Counted from the first letter of the stretch, positions 1-7,537 are shown. The stretch is 36,427 nt of DNA from Thermoplasmata archaeon (GCA_021793945.1 JAJYRT010000002.1:1-36427); one strand, 5' to 3'. Notes: generated by a model from the letters alone, not told the origin. Numbers and translations: made by a program.

Positions 1-73
1 ACCTGTCACGTCCGATGAACCTGTCTCCGTGAATGACGAAATTGTATTCATGGAGGTATTTTCCGGAGGATAA
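1..73 (-). other. Open frame downstream of cca, identity unknown
   Basis: Immediately after the cca TGA, the same minus-strand frame stays open to the window edge for about 24 codons and reads like protein (for example YLHEYNFVIHGDRFIGRDR). An ATG in another frame at 51 starts a different 17-codon open frame (MNTISSFTETG). Neither has a convincing ribosome binding site. The cca product already ends where the Archaeoglobus enzyme ends, as I recall it, so a read-through tail is unlikely. This may be the start of a further operon gene or chance. It cannot be resolved without sequence to the left. Confidence 0.15.
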
Positions 74-1369
74 TCAGGTTATCCTCTTTGAATAGAACTT
101 ATCCATGACGTCAAACCTTGTGCTTCCGCCAATGGGATTGTCTATGGTAATCCTGTCCTTGAGCAGTGCCAGGTTTTTTCCTATGGAAAGATCCTGAATA
201 TGTTCCTTAAAGAACTGTTCTATCGTTTCTGGTTCCGTTCTTACATCGGCATATATCCGTTCCCCGATAATGTATGGCCCCCTTACTGCTATCTCCTTAT
301 ATTTCCTGACAAAATCGATGACATTGTCAGAATCCGCAGGAGGGCCTTCCCGCGTTCTGATCGCAGGACTGTTTGAACCCCTGCACTCGATCAATATCTG
401 CACTTCACCCTCGAGGCTTATTTCCGAGGAGAGAGGCATGAAGCCGCCGGAATACAGGAGATCAACAAGTGAATTCCTGAACTTGACCGCCTGCGGGTAT
501 ACAATGTCGTCAACGACCGGGGGCTTGGGCATGCGAAATATCCTGATTGCAGTTCCGCGGTCGGCATATACCGGTTCCTGTTTCGGAGGATACGGGTTAA
601 GGTATTCCTCATCGTGCGTAGAGACAAAAAGCTTCGACGCCACCTTCATTGTGGAAAGGCTCTCTACACTTACGGCGGCTGCGGCGTTCCGCTCATCGTC
701 TACCGGGTCTATTATCAGGACTGGTGACTCTGGTAGGTTCGTTCTCCCTGTGTTACCTATAACGAGCTTGCCTGAGAGGCGTGAAAACATCTGGATCACG
801 TTCTCAAAATTTTCAAATTTCCATATCAGCAGTTCACAGATGTAGCCGGAAAACCCGGATACCCTTACCTCGGATCCGTAAATCTGGAAGTGCTTCATGA
901 ACAGCTTGAGGAGTATCACCTGGTCCCTCATTTCAGCTGTCAGGTTTTTCAGGACAAAATCGGTATGCAGGGGTGTTCGATCCACTGAACTGACCTTTCT
1001 TTCCCCCGGATTTATCCGGTAGCTTGGGACTATATCCAGTTTATATCCGTTAAGCCGCCCGGTAACGTAAGGATGCTCAGCGTATTTTTCAGTTCCGTCC
1101 CTGATCACAGCCCGGCCTATCTTTACCCCGAGATCTTCCATTTCCCTCTTTTCATATTTCTTTGAAAATGTCACGAAAATGTCGATGTCGCCGGATTTAA
1201 TGTTCGTGCTCTTTGCTACGGAACCCACGAGTACCGGATCCGCATCTATCGAGTTTTCTAAACAGTATTTCTTAATCCTGGCAGTAACATCGGAAACAAG
1301 TGAACTGATTTTACCCTGCTCAACACTGTCAGGCTTGTACTTCTGGATCAGCTTTCCGTAATCTATCAT
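74..1369 (-). CDS. cca: CCA tRNA nucleotidyltransferase, archaeal class I
   Basis: This enzyme adds or repairs the 3'-terminal CCA of tRNAs from CTP and ATP without a nucleic acid template; the tRNA-Phe in this window does not encode its CCA. The product is 431 aa, close to the roughly 437 aa of the Archaeoglobus fulgidus enzyme. The polymerase-beta-type signature GSVAKST...GDIDIFV lies at residues 49-66, giving metal-binding Asp61 and Asp63. The third carboxylate is Asp112 in KLDIVPSY. A DPVDDERNAAAAVS segment matches the conserved DPVDxxRNVAAA element of archaeal CCA enzymes. The ATG overlaps the NAC stop codon by four bases, so the two genes are translationally coupled in an information-processing operon. 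The assignment is firm. Confidence 0.95.
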   Translation of the reverse strand: MIDYGKLIQKYKPDSVEQGKISSLVSDVTARIKKYCLENSIDADPVLVGSVAKSTNIKSGDIDIFVTFSKKYEKREMEDLGVKIGRAVIRDGTEKYAEHPYVTGRLNGYKLDIVPSYRINPGERKVSSVDRTPLHTDFVLKNLTAEMRDQVILLKLFMKHFQIYGSEVRVSGFSGYICELLIWKFENFENVIQMFSRLSGKLVIGNTGRTNLPESPVLIIDPVDDERNAAAAVSVESLSTMKVASKLFVSTHDEEYLNPYPPKQEPVYADRGTAIRIFRMPKPPVVDDIVYPQAVKFRNSLVDLLYSGGFMPLSSEISLEGEVQILIECRGSNSPAIRTREGPPADSDNVIDFVRKYKEIAVRGPYIIGERIYADVRTEPETIEQFFKEHIQDLSIGKNLALLKDRITIDNPIGGSTRFDVMDKFYSKRIT

Positions 1370-1731
1370 TGGCCGGTCAGATCTATGATGGCCTGTGCTG
1401 GTTGGCCGTTGGCTTTCTTGAGGGCTTCAATAGCTTTTTCCCTGCTCACCCCAGTCTGATCGATAACAAGCCTGAGGTCATCCTCATTGTATAGCGGAAC
1501 TTCTATTTCTTTCTCAGCAGCCGATTTAGGAACTTCCTTAAGATTGCCGACAATCTGAAACGTTTTCTCGCCCCTTGCCTCTATCATCATCACCTGTGCA
1601 TTTGATATCACATAATCTTTTGTGGTTCCCTTAAGTATGACAGTTTTCACGTCAGGCATCTCATCGGATTTGATGCCCATCTGTGCCATCATTCTCTTCA
1701 TTTCCCTGGAATTCATCTTGCCCGGAATCAT
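1366..1731 (-). CDS. nac: Nascent polypeptide-associated complex protein
   Basis: The archaeal NAC homodimer binds nascent chains at the ribosome exit tunnel. The product is 121 aa, typical for the family. The N-terminus has the archaeal signature MIPGKMNSREMKRMMAQMGI, a basic methionine-rich ribosome-contacting region. The beta-barrel NAC domain follows at about residues 25-70 (KTVILKGTTKDYVISNAQV). A UBA-like helical domain closes the protein (about 80-121, with LRLVIDQTGVSREKAIEALKK). An AT-rich TATA-like element lies about 29 bp upstream of the ATG, which suggests a leaderless message that continues into cca. Confidence 0.95.
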   Translation of the reverse strand: MIPGKMNSREMKRMMAQMGIKSDEMPDVKTVILKGTTKDYVISNAQVMMIEARGEKTFQIVGNLKEVPKSAAEKEIEVPLYNEDDLRLVIDQTGVSREKAIEALKKANGQPAQAIIDLTGQ

Positions 1732-1751
1732 GATAAAAACCTATGGCATAT

Positions 1752-1766
1752 GAGGATAAATAAATT
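1752..1766 (-). promoter_or_regulatory. TATA-like element of the nac-cca operon
   Basis: Read on the minus strand, ATTTATTTAT is centred about 29 bp before the nac ATG. This matches the archaeal TATA position for a transcript that starts at or next to the start codon. No Shine-Dalgarno sequence precedes nac, which agrees with a leaderless message. Confidence 0.5.
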
Positions 1767-1803
1767 TCACACAGCTTTTTTAGCGATTTGCAGTAAAAGG
1801 GAA

Positions 1804-1813
1804 ATTAAATAAA
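1804..1813 (+). promoter_or_regulatory. TATA-like element of tRNA-Phe
   Basis: AATTAAATAA is centred about 27 bp upstream of the first base of the mature tRNA, where an archaeal TATA box for a tRNA gene is expected. The flanking sequence is purine-rich and compatible with a BRE. Confidence 0.5.
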
Positions 1814-1835
1814 CCTCAGGAATATAGAGGTTGAA

Positions 1836-1908
1836 GCCTTGATAGCTCAGTAGGGAGAGCGCCAGACTGAAGATCTGGAGGTCGCTGGTTCAATCCCGGC
1901 TCAAGGCA
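1836..1908 (+). tRNA. tRNA-Phe (anticodon GAA)
   Basis: A complete 73-nt cloverleaf can be drawn by hand. The acceptor stem GCCTTGA pairs with TCAAGGC and the D stem GCTC pairs with GAGC. The anticodon stem CCAGA pairs with TCTGG around loop CTGAAGA, with GAA at 1869-1871. The T stem GCTGG pairs with CCGGC (one G-T pair) around TTCAATC. The discriminator base is A. There is no intron and no encoded CCA. A short T-rich stretch follows the gene and may end transcription. Confidence 0.97.
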
Positions 1909-1947
1909 TATTTTTAAAAGTCCTGCGCCTCACTGCTTTTAGCAACT

Positions 1948-1962
1948 TGTTAATAGTTAACA
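1948..1962. repeat. AT-rich inverted repeat TGTTAA-N3-TTAACA
   Basis: This perfect 6+3+6 inverted repeat lies in the 64-bp gap between tRNA-Phe and the 3' end of the HTH_10 gene. It could be a weak bidirectional hairpin between two convergent transcripts. The stem is AT-rich and short, so it may have no function. Confidence 0.25.
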
Positions 1963-1972
1963 CACTGTGATG

Positions 1973-2620
1973 TCATTCAAAAATTGTCTGCATTATCTTT
2001 TTCTCGGCTTTTCTCAAGTGATACAGTAATGTGGGCTTTGAGAGCTTATAATCGTTCTTCATCAGATTCAGGTCATAGACCCTTGGCCATTCATAGAATC
2101 CCATCTTGAAAGCTGCCTTAACCAGTTTGCGTTCTGTATCGGTAAGGTCCATCGAGTTCAGTATTCCCCATTTCTTTGGAATGCCCGTAATAAAATCGTT
2201 TCCAATAGTTTTTTCATAATCAAAAGTCTCGATTTTATTTGTTCGCTCAATTGATTCCTGTAGAACGTCTGAAGCCTTATTGAAGAGGGAAGCATAGTTG
2301 AAGAACTCCTGGCCGTTCCTAGCTATTATGGGGAATACGGGAATACAATTGCTGTCAATCATGGCTCCCATCACCCCATGTCCCTTCTTTACCCCCTGGA
2401 TCATCAGCATGTCTTTTTCGTGGGATATCCTGAACGACACGAAATCCTTAGAAAGAATACTTTCCAGCTCTCCGCTATGATTGTCATTCGCGATGGCAAA
2501 AACGTAATTCAGCTTGCTTTTAAGTGGGTAAACATATAATGATATTACCGTTCCCTCTATAGTATCCGCGGCTTTAGCGAGACTGCACGCACTCTTTATA
2601 GAGAAATTTCCAGTAATCAT
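1973..2620 (-). CDS. HTH_10 (Bat-type) transcriptional regulator
   Basis: The product is a 215-aa putative DNA-binding regulator. Residues about 159-208 (LTDTERKLVKAAFKMGFYEW, then SKPTLLYHLRKAEKKIM) match the bacterio-opsin-activator HTH_10 domain, including the L-T-x-x-E/Q-R start and the SKxTLxxHLRKAEKK recognition end. The N-terminal 150 residues resemble no domain I can name and probably sense a ligand. The gene lies 56 bp downstream of the CoA-transferase gene, in the same direction. It has its own TATA-like sequence (GAATTAATAAGCG on the minus strand) about 30 bp before the ATG. It is the only regulator gene in the island and therefore the natural candidate for the palindromic operators at 4873 and 10783, but that link is inference. 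Confidence 0.85.
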   Translation of the reverse strand: MITGNFSIKSACSLAKAADTIEGTVISLYVYPLKSKLNYVFAIANDNHSGELESILSKDFVSFRISHEKDMLMIQGVKKGHGVMGAMIDSNCIPVFPIIARNGQEFFNYASLFNKASDVLQESIERTNKIETFDYEKTIGNDFITGIPKKWGILNSMDLTDTERKLVKAAFKMGFYEWPRVYDLNLMKNDYKLSKPTLLYHLRKAEKKIMQTIFE

Positions 2621-2676
2621 GTGCCGTTACACATACCCTTGGACGCTTATTAATTCTTCCAAATACCGTGCGGCGA

Positions 2677-3813
2677 TCATATACAGTTGCTTTTCTTCAG
2701 TTCTCTTATCTCTTCTGGGCTGAACCCTAGTGAGCCGAGTATCTCATCATTTCCTTCGCCAAGTGAGGGTGGATCTCCCGTAGCTAGAGTCCTATCTGGA
2801 ATAGTTGGAACTTTCAGGTTCAATCCTGCATATATTTCATTGGCCAGCTTGGGTTGAGCCTGTTTGTCATTAAGCAGGTCCCACGGCCTGTTAAGAAATG
2901 AATAGGGGATGTTCATTGCGTCCAGCATGGAGGCGAGGGTTTCAGTGGGCATATCTCTGGTTCTTGAGGAGATAATTTTTTTCAGGGTTTCCCTGTGCTC
3001 AAAGCGCATCTCGTTTTTCTCGTACATCTTCTCTTCGCATATTCCGAGCTTCAATCTTGAACAGAATTCCTTCCACTGTGTATCAGTTGCAACAGCGATA
3101 AATATCTCCCTTCCCTCGGCTGTCGGAAAGAAATCGTAAATGGCCCACGCAAACCCTTCTTCGTTTATTGGCTTGAGTTCCTTTCCGTTAATCTGGTACG
3201 AGGAAATATGTTGGCCCATGAAAAACAAAGCAGTCTCGAATAAGCCTATGTCAATAAACCGTCCATTTCCGGTCCTTTCCCTGTCAATTATTGCCTGAAG
3301 TGACTGTATAACTCCGAACATTGCAGCCCCCATGTCGACCATCGATCCGCCAACTCTCATTGGCCTACCGCTGAGGCCCGTCATATAGGCTATGCCGCTA
3401 TGAATTTCTATTGGAAAGTCAAGCGATTTCCTTCGTTCAAGAGGTCCGCTGCCATAACCCTTGATAGAAAGATATATCAGTCTCCTGTTTACCCTGGAGA
3501 GATTCTCGTAGGAAAGCCCCAGTCTCTTCATCGCTCCGAACCCCAGGTTGTCTATTATGATGTCTGCAGTTCTTGACAACCTCATGAAAACCTCCTTGCC
3601 GCCTTCGGTGCCCAGATCCACCGTTAGGCTGCGTTTTCCCCTGTTGTAGAAAGGGAAAGCACCAGAACTGGAATGAGTGAGCCTCCTTGCAATGTCTCCA
3701 TCACCTGGCTTTTCTATCTTGATCACATCGTATCCAAGATCCGCGAATATAAGTCCTGCAGATGGTCCGGCTACAATATGACCGATCTCAATTACTCTAA
3801 CCAGAAATTTCAC
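2677..3813 (-). CDS. Family III CoA-transferase (CaiB/BaiF type)
   Basis: Family III enzymes move CoA between carboxylic acids through an aspartyl-CoA thioester. The product is 378 aa. The N-terminus reads VIEIGHIVAGPSAG...DLGYDVIKIEKPGDGD, the standard opening of the fold. Asp160 in GGSMVDMGAAMFG sits where the nucleophilic aspartate is expected. Family members act on formyl-, carnitine-, methylacyl-, itaconate- or citramalate-type CoA esters, and the substrate cannot be read from sequence. The start is GTG, and the first 17 bp overlap the end of the DRE-TIM gene, so the two are probably translated together. In this setting it would activate, or release, the hydroxy-acid handled by the neighbouring Claisen enzyme and LeuCD-type hydro-lyase. 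Confidence 0.88.
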   Translation of the reverse strand: MKFLVRVIEIGHIVAGPSAGLIFADLGYDVIKIEKPGDGDIARRLTHSSSGAFPFYNRGKRSLTVDLGTEGGKEVFMRLSRTADIIIDNLGFGAMKRLGLSYENLSRVNRRLIYLSIKGYGSGPLERRKSLDFPIEIHSGIAYMTGLSGRPMRVGGSMVDMGAAMFGVIQSLQAIIDRERTGNGRFIDIGLFETALFFMGQHISSYQINGKELKPINEEGFAWAIYDFFPTAEGREIFIAVATDTQWKEFCSRLKLGICEEKMYEKNEMRFEHRETLKKIISSRTRDMPTETLASMLDAMNIPYSFLNRPWDLLNDKQAQPKLANEIYAGLNLKVPTIPDRTLATGDPPSLGEGNDEILGSLGFSPEEIRELKKSNCI

Positions 3814-4837
3814 CTGCCATTTTTATGATTTCGCTGCTTTTTATGCATTTCCCCCGTTGCGCAGAGGAATCCTTCACCAGCTGGAGCAGCTTCCGAACAG
3901 CCACCTCATCGAGATGAATGTTATTGGCGTTGAGAACCTTAGTGATCATCGACTTCCCAGCGTAAACATTGAAACTCATTTCCCCACCTGTAAAGACATC
4001 TGAGTAAGATACATGCGTTCCGGCCGTATTAGTCGCAGTATTTTCCCCAAACAAAGGGAAATTCTTTATAAAAAAGGATTCGCCAGCCTTATCAAGGATG
4101 AGATCCAACATAAAGCTGTAAACGTTCTTTAGAGACAACAGGTCAACTCCAGAATTTATTCCATCAGAGTTCAGGATACTTATAAATGACGCCGTATCTG
4201 TTATTCCGTTTCTTTCTCCGATTCCATATACAGTAGTATCAATGTGATCCGCACCTCCCTCAAGCGCAGCATAGGAGTTCGCAATAGCACCTCCCATGTC
4301 ATTGTGGCAATGAGCCTCTATTTCACCCTTAAGTGAGGATTTTGCCTCCGAGAATAGAGCCCTCATTCTCCTTGGTGAACCTATGCCTGTTGTATCTGGA
4401 AGCTGTATAATGTCCGCGCCCGCTTCAGAAACCATTCTGGCTATCTTGATAACGTCTCTTATATTGTTCTTCATCACGTCCACGACGGCAACTTCTACGA
4501 TTTTTCCTTTCTTGGAGGCATACCTGACAGATTCAAGAACTTCATCCATGTTTTCCATTCTGAATGGGAGGTGAAGAGAGATGTTTGCTCCGGTTTCAGC
4601 TATACTGTCAACATCAGTCCTTACGGCCCGTCCGAGCGCGAAAGTCTCTGGAAATATGTGTTCAGATACGATCTTCTCTGTGACCTGAACTTCTGAGATG
4701 TGGGCGGGAGGGTATGCAACCAGTGCCCTCTTTATTCCGCAACTACTGATGATCCTGGCAATGTGCACCTTTTCCTGAATAGTAAAGGCAATGCCCGGAG
4801 CTTGCATGCCCTCACGAAGAGTATCATCCGTTATCAT
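3797..4837 (-). CDS. DRE-TIM Claisen enzyme (homocitrate/isopropylmalate synthase type)
   Basis: The 346-aa TIM barrel belongs to the acetyl-CoA-dependent synthase branch of the DRE-TIM metallolyases. DDTLREG at residues 4-10 is the DRE motif. HCHND supplies the HxH metal ligands. GIGERNG is the synthase-type loop; HMG-CoA lyases have a cysteine-containing loop instead. The AGTHV segment carries the catalytic histidine equivalent to that of homocitrate synthase. No LeuA-type regulatory domain follows, so the length fits homocitrate, Re-citrate or short citramalate synthases. Possible roles are condensation of acetyl-CoA with a 2-oxoacid, or the reverse on a CoA ester given the overlapping CoA-transferase. 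It heads the minus-strand operon, with a TATA-like element (4857-4866) 25 bp before the ATG and a palindromic operator just beyond it. Confidence 0.85.
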   Translation of the reverse strand: MITDDTLREGMQAPGIAFTIQEKVHIARIISSCGIKRALVAYPPAHISEVQVTEKIVSEHIFPETFALGRAVRTDVDSIAETGANISLHLPFRMENMDEVLESVRYASKKGKIVEVAVVDVMKNNIRDVIKIARMVSEAGADIIQLPDTTGIGSPRRMRALFSEAKSSLKGEIEAHCHNDMGGAIANSYAALEGGADHIDTTVYGIGERNGITDTASFISILNSDGINSGVDLLSLKNVYSFMLDLILDKAGESFFIKNFPLFGENTATNTAGTHVSYSDVFTGGEMSFNVYAGKSMITKVLNANNIHLDEVAVRKLLQLVKDSSAQRGKCIKSSEIIKMAGEISG

Positions 4838-4856
4838 GATGCGCCATCCTCGACAA

Positions 4857-4866
4857 ATACTTTAAA
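4857..4866 (-). promoter_or_regulatory. TATA-like element of the DRE-TIM/CoA-transferase operon
   Basis: On the minus strand TTTAAAGTAT is centred about 25 bp upstream of the ATG at 4837, consistent with a leaderless transcript. The palindrome at 4873-4886 begins a few bases upstream, over the expected BRE/TFB contact region. Confidence 0.5.
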
Positions 4867-4872
4867 TTGTGA

Positions 4873-4886
4873 TCTAACCGGTTAGA
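4873..4886. promoter_or_regulatory. Palindromic operator TCTAACCGGTTAGA
   Basis: This is a perfect 14-bp palindrome in the divergent intergenic region. Its inner edge is 36 bp from the start codon of the DRE-TIM gene. The same half-sites (TCTAAC and GTTAGA) with the same 2-bp centre spacing recur at 10783-10796, 38 bp from the start of the MFS gene at the other end of the island. The shared site and the shared distance argue for one regulator controlling both transcripts. Confidence 0.7.
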
Positions 4887-4895
4887 AACAGTCCG

Positions 4896-4913
4896 GTGTA
4901 CTGTACCGTACAC
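4896..4913. promoter_or_regulatory. Inverted repeat GTGTAC-N6-GTACAC before tcuA-like gene
   Basis: This perfect 6+6+6 inverted repeat abuts the TATA-like TTGGTATAG (4914-4922) of the plus-strand flavoprotein gene. It contains three GTAC tetramers in register every 5 bp (4898, 4903, 4908). Its position favours control of the plus-strand promoter, independent of the TCTAAC palindrome that serves the minus-strand one. Confidence 0.5.
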
Positions 4914-4922
4914 TTGGTATAG
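4914..4922 (+). promoter_or_regulatory. TATA-like element of the tcuAB-like operon
   Basis: TTGGTATAG is centred about 30 bp before the ATG at 4948. No Shine-Dalgarno sequence precedes this ATG, so a leaderless or nearly leaderless message is likely. Confidence 0.4.
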
Positions 4923-4947
4923 AAGAACGTAATACCATTTTGTAAAA

Positions 4948-6348
4948 ATGTCTGGTTACACCAGGAAGAGATACGATGTCCTTGTAGTGGGAGGTGGAAA
5001 TGCTGGCTTATGTGCTTCCTTATCGGCATCTGAGCACTCTGCCAGAGTTCTCATGATCGAGTGCGCCCCAAAGAATGCCAGGGGAGGCAACACAAAATAT
5101 ACCCGGGATATAAGATACGCGCACGATCAAGATGATTTCACAACAGGATCGTATTCGAATGAGGAGTTCACGGATGACGTTGTACGAGTAACGCACAACA
5201 ACACGAATATGAGCCTGCTGAAGAAGGCGGTTTCGGAGTCAAGAGTCATACCAGAATGGCTGGAAGCGCATAATGTTATCATTCACGAAGCCCTGAAGGG
5301 CACACTCCACCTTGGAAGAACCAACCTGTTCATGCTTGGCGGCGGAAAGGCCATGGTCAACAGTTACTATGACACCGCGAAAAAAGAAGGTGTGGAGATA
5401 CGCTACGAAACCAGATGCACCAATCTCACAATAATCGGAAATAGGGTGTCTGGAGCAGAAATCACGGGACCGGATAGCAATGAAAAGATTGAGGTGGGAT
5501 CGGTTGTGATCGCTTCAGGCGGATTTGAGGCAAATCTTGACTGGTTGGGAGAATACTGGGGGAATGCTGCCAAAAACTTCATTGTGAGAGGGTCCAGGTA
5601 TAACACAGGAGAAATGCTCAAGATGCTCATGGACCTTAAAGCCAAAACCGTTGGAAACTTGAGCCAGTTCCACAGTGTAGCTGTGGATGCCAGGTCTCCC
5701 AAACACGACGGTGGCATAGTTACGCGGATAGATTCCATCCCCTTCGGAATAGCCGTGAATAAGGATGGAAAGAGATTCCATGATGAGGGTGAGGACCTGT
5801 GGCCCAAGAGATATGCCATATGGGGAAAGCTAATAGCGGAGCAGCCAGATCAGAAAGCATATTCCATAATTGACTCCAGGGCGAAAGAGTTTTTCCTCCC
5901 GACAGTGTTTGAGCCTGAGACTGCCGAAAGCATCACCGGTCTTGCGGCGAAACTCGGCATTGATCCGGATGCACTTTCGAAAACAGTGGATGAATTCAAC
6001 CAGTCAACTTCAGAAAACTGCCCTTTCAACCCTAGTTTGCTGGATGGCTGCGGAACCCTTGGCCTCAGATTGCCGAAAAGCAACTGGGCGAGACCGATTA
6101 ATATCAAACCGTATTATGGATATCCTTTCAGGCCTGGCATTACTTTCACATATTTCGGTACTGCAGTAAATGAAAGGGCTCAGGTACTTTCAGCGGACGG
6201 TTCACCTTTTTCTAATCTGTTTGCAGCGGGAGAGATCATGTCCGGCAATATCCTGTCCGAGGGTTATGTCGCAGGATTCGGGTTGACAATCGGCACTGTT
6301 TTTGGGATCACTGCGGGAAAGGAGGCTGCCGGAATTGCAGAAAAGTGA
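4948..6348 (+). CDS. tcuA: TcuA-like FAD-dependent dehydrogenase
   Basis: This 466-aa flavoprotein belongs to the fumarate reductase/succinate dehydrogenase family. Its dinucleotide-binding motif is VVGGGNAG at residues 13-20. The C-terminal block from residue 395 (RPGITFTYFGTAVNE..., then GEIMSGNILSEGYVAGFG and TIGTVFG) closely resembles tricarballylate dehydrogenase TcuA of Salmonella, as I recall that sequence, and the length is nearly the same (467 aa). TcuA oxidises tricarballylate to cis-aconitate and passes electrons to TcuB, whose homologue follows with a 14-bp overlap. A related polycarboxylate or dicarboxylate substrate, or the reductive direction, is possible. No secretion signal is seen, so it is cytoplasmic, probably docked to TcuB at the membrane. 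The symbol reflects family resemblance, not proven substrate. Confidence 0.85.
   Translation: MSGYTRKRYDVLVVGGGNAGLCASLSASEHSARVLMIECAPKNARGGNTKYTRDIRYAHDQDDFTTGSYSNEEFTDDVVRVTHNNTNMSLLKKAVSESRVIPEWLEAHNVIIHEALKGTLHLGRTNLFMLGGGKAMVNSYYDTAKKEGVEIRYETRCTNLTIIGNRVSGAEITGPDSNEKIEVGSVVIASGGFEANLDWLGEYWGNAAKNFIVRGSRYNTGEMLKMLMDLKAKTVGNLSQFHSVAVDARSPKHDGGIVTRIDSIPFGIAVNKDGKRFHDEGEDLWPKRYAIWGKLIAEQPDQKAYSIIDSRAKEFFLPTVFEPETAESITGLAAKLGIDPDALSKTVDEFNQSTSENCPFNPSLLDGCGTLGLRLPKSNWARPINIKPYYGYPFRPGITFTYFGTAVNERAQVLSADGSPFSNLFAAGEIMSGNILSEGYVAGFGLTIGTVFGITAGKEAAGIAEK
6321..6325 (+). promoter_or_regulatory. Ribosome binding site deciding a TTG start of tcuB-like gene
   Basis: AAAGGAGG ends at 6325, nine bases before TTG at 6335. 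No ATG or GTG is available in the frame between here and the first cysteine motif. The site therefore supports TTG 6335 as the start, inside the end of the upstream gene. Confidence 0.65.
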
Positions 6349-7468
6349 CTCTGTTGCAGAACATTATGATCCCCTGATTAAGGAGGCAGCCAGACAGATG
6401 AAGATATGTAATGCGTGCAGGTACTGCGAGGGATTCTGCCCGGTATGGGATGTTATGGAATACAGGAGGGAATTTGCGAAGGGTGACATAGAGTACATGG
6501 CTAACCTGTGCCATGATTGCGGGCAGTGTTTTGATTCATGTCCGTTCACTCCCCCAAATGAATTTTCCGTGGATATCCCATCGATTCTCAGTGAGGTCAG
6601 GGCACACACATATGAGGAATATACTTCACCTTCTATCGCGGCTCCACTTCTAGACAAACGCGTGAGGTTTTCCCTATTATTGCTGGGCCTATCATTTTTT
6701 GGATTGCTGACTGCGTACTTCCTGATGGGAAATCCTGCCCGGATTCTTGGCTCATATACCGAAAAAGGTTCTTTCTACGAGATATTCCCAAACATTTTCC
6801 TCGACTCTGCAGGCACGTTGCTTGCTGTGTTCGTTATCGCCACTTGGCTAATGAGTGGTCTCAGGTTCATGAGTGCTTCAAAGAATAGGGATAGGATAGG
6901 ATCTGGCGACCTTGTCTCCGCAATGCTTGAATCCCTTGGCGAAAAATGGTTCAAGGGAGGCGGAGCGGGTTGTAACTATCCTGATCGTGAAGAACGCGGT
7001 TCATATAGGAAGTTTGTAACGCATGCCCTTGTCATGTACGGCTTCCTGCTGGACCTTCTTTCTACCGCATCCGCCTTTGTGGAGCAGGATTTCCTTGGGA
7101 TATATCCACCATATCCGATCCTAAGCGTTCCAGTAATTTCAGGACTTGCCGGAGGGTTAATGATCATTGTGGGAGCAACACTCTTCCTTTACTATGATTC
7201 CGGGGGAAGGAATCCCAGAGGAAAGAAAATGGAGAGTATGGACAGAATATTCCTCATTACACTATTCATGGTCTCGGCCACCGGAATTATGCTGTTTGCA
7301 ATGCGGTCTACGGCACTGATGGGATTATTTCTGCTGATTCACCTGTCTTTTGTTGGTTTGCTGTTCATATCAGCTCCCTATGGGAAATTCATTCACCTTG
7401 TATACAGATATCTGTCCATCGCGAGATATCATCAGGAGAAAAGATTGCACACTGGTACCCGCAGTTAG
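6335..7468 (+). CDS. tcuB: TcuB-like iron-sulfur membrane protein
   Basis: The product (377 aa from the TTG start) should re-oxidise the reduced flavin of its TcuA-like partner and pass electrons into the membrane quinone pool. It carries two ferredoxin-type cysteine sets: Cys25, 28, 31 and 35 (CNACRYCEGFC) and Cys59, 62, 65 and 69 (CHDCGQCFDSC). About five or six hydrophobic helices follow, from around residue 105 to the C-terminus. The opening (EAARQMKICNACRYCEGFC) and overall length match TcuB/CitB proteins. The start was chosen from the GGAGG at 6321-6325; an upstream TTG at 6302 is in frame but has no ribosome binding site. Confidence 0.85.
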   Translation: MQKSDSVAEHYDPLIKEAARQMKICNACRYCEGFCPVWDVMEYRREFAKGDIEYMANLCHDCGQCFDSCPFTPPNEFSVDIPSILSEVRAHTYEEYTSPSIAAPLLDKRVRFSLLLLGLSFFGLLTAYFLMGNPARILGSYTEKGSFYEIFPNIFLDSAGTLLAVFVIATWLMSGLRFMSASKNRDRIGSGDLVSAMLESLGEKWFKGGGAGCNYPDREERGSYRKFVTHALVMYGFLLDLLSTASAFVEQDFLGIYPPYPILSVPVISGLAGGLMIIVGATLFLYYDSGGRNPRGKKMESMDRIFLITLFMVSATGIMLFAMRSTALMGLFLLIHLSFVGLLFISAPYGKFIHLVYRYLSIARYHQEKRLHTGTRS

Positions 7469-7479
7469 AGCATACAAAA

Positions 7480-7490
7480 ATCTTTAAAAG
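7480..7490 (+). promoter_or_regulatory. Possible TATA element before the leuC-like gene
   Basis: TCTTTAAAAG lies in the 69-bp gap after the tcuB-like gene. A transcript from it would begin near 7510, giving the leuC-like ATG at 7538 a short leader. The gene may also be read through from tcuAB. Confidence 0.35.
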
Positions 7491-7537
7491 AATGCACATT
7501 GTTCATACACTGTGTTGAGGTCCGGGCTTTGAGAGGC

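Noticed and set aside
74..76. In-frame TGA at the end of cca considered as selenocysteine or read-through.
   Set aside because: The enzyme is already of normal length, no SECIS-like structure is evident, and such a residue is unknown in this family.
270..845. A 191-codon open frame on the plus strand opposite cca, and similar long antisense frames elsewhere (for example 32122-32583, 33282-33719, 19519-19917).
   Set aside because: They run opposite strongly conserved genes, have no promoter or ribosome binding site and show no recognisable motif. They are shadows of biased codon use in the real genes.
7450..7470. GTTAGA half-site near the end of the tcuB-like gene, considered as a third TCTAAC operator.
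   Set aside because: The other half-site is absent (the complementary side reads without the TCTAAC spacing), and it includes the stop codon of the tcuB-like gene.
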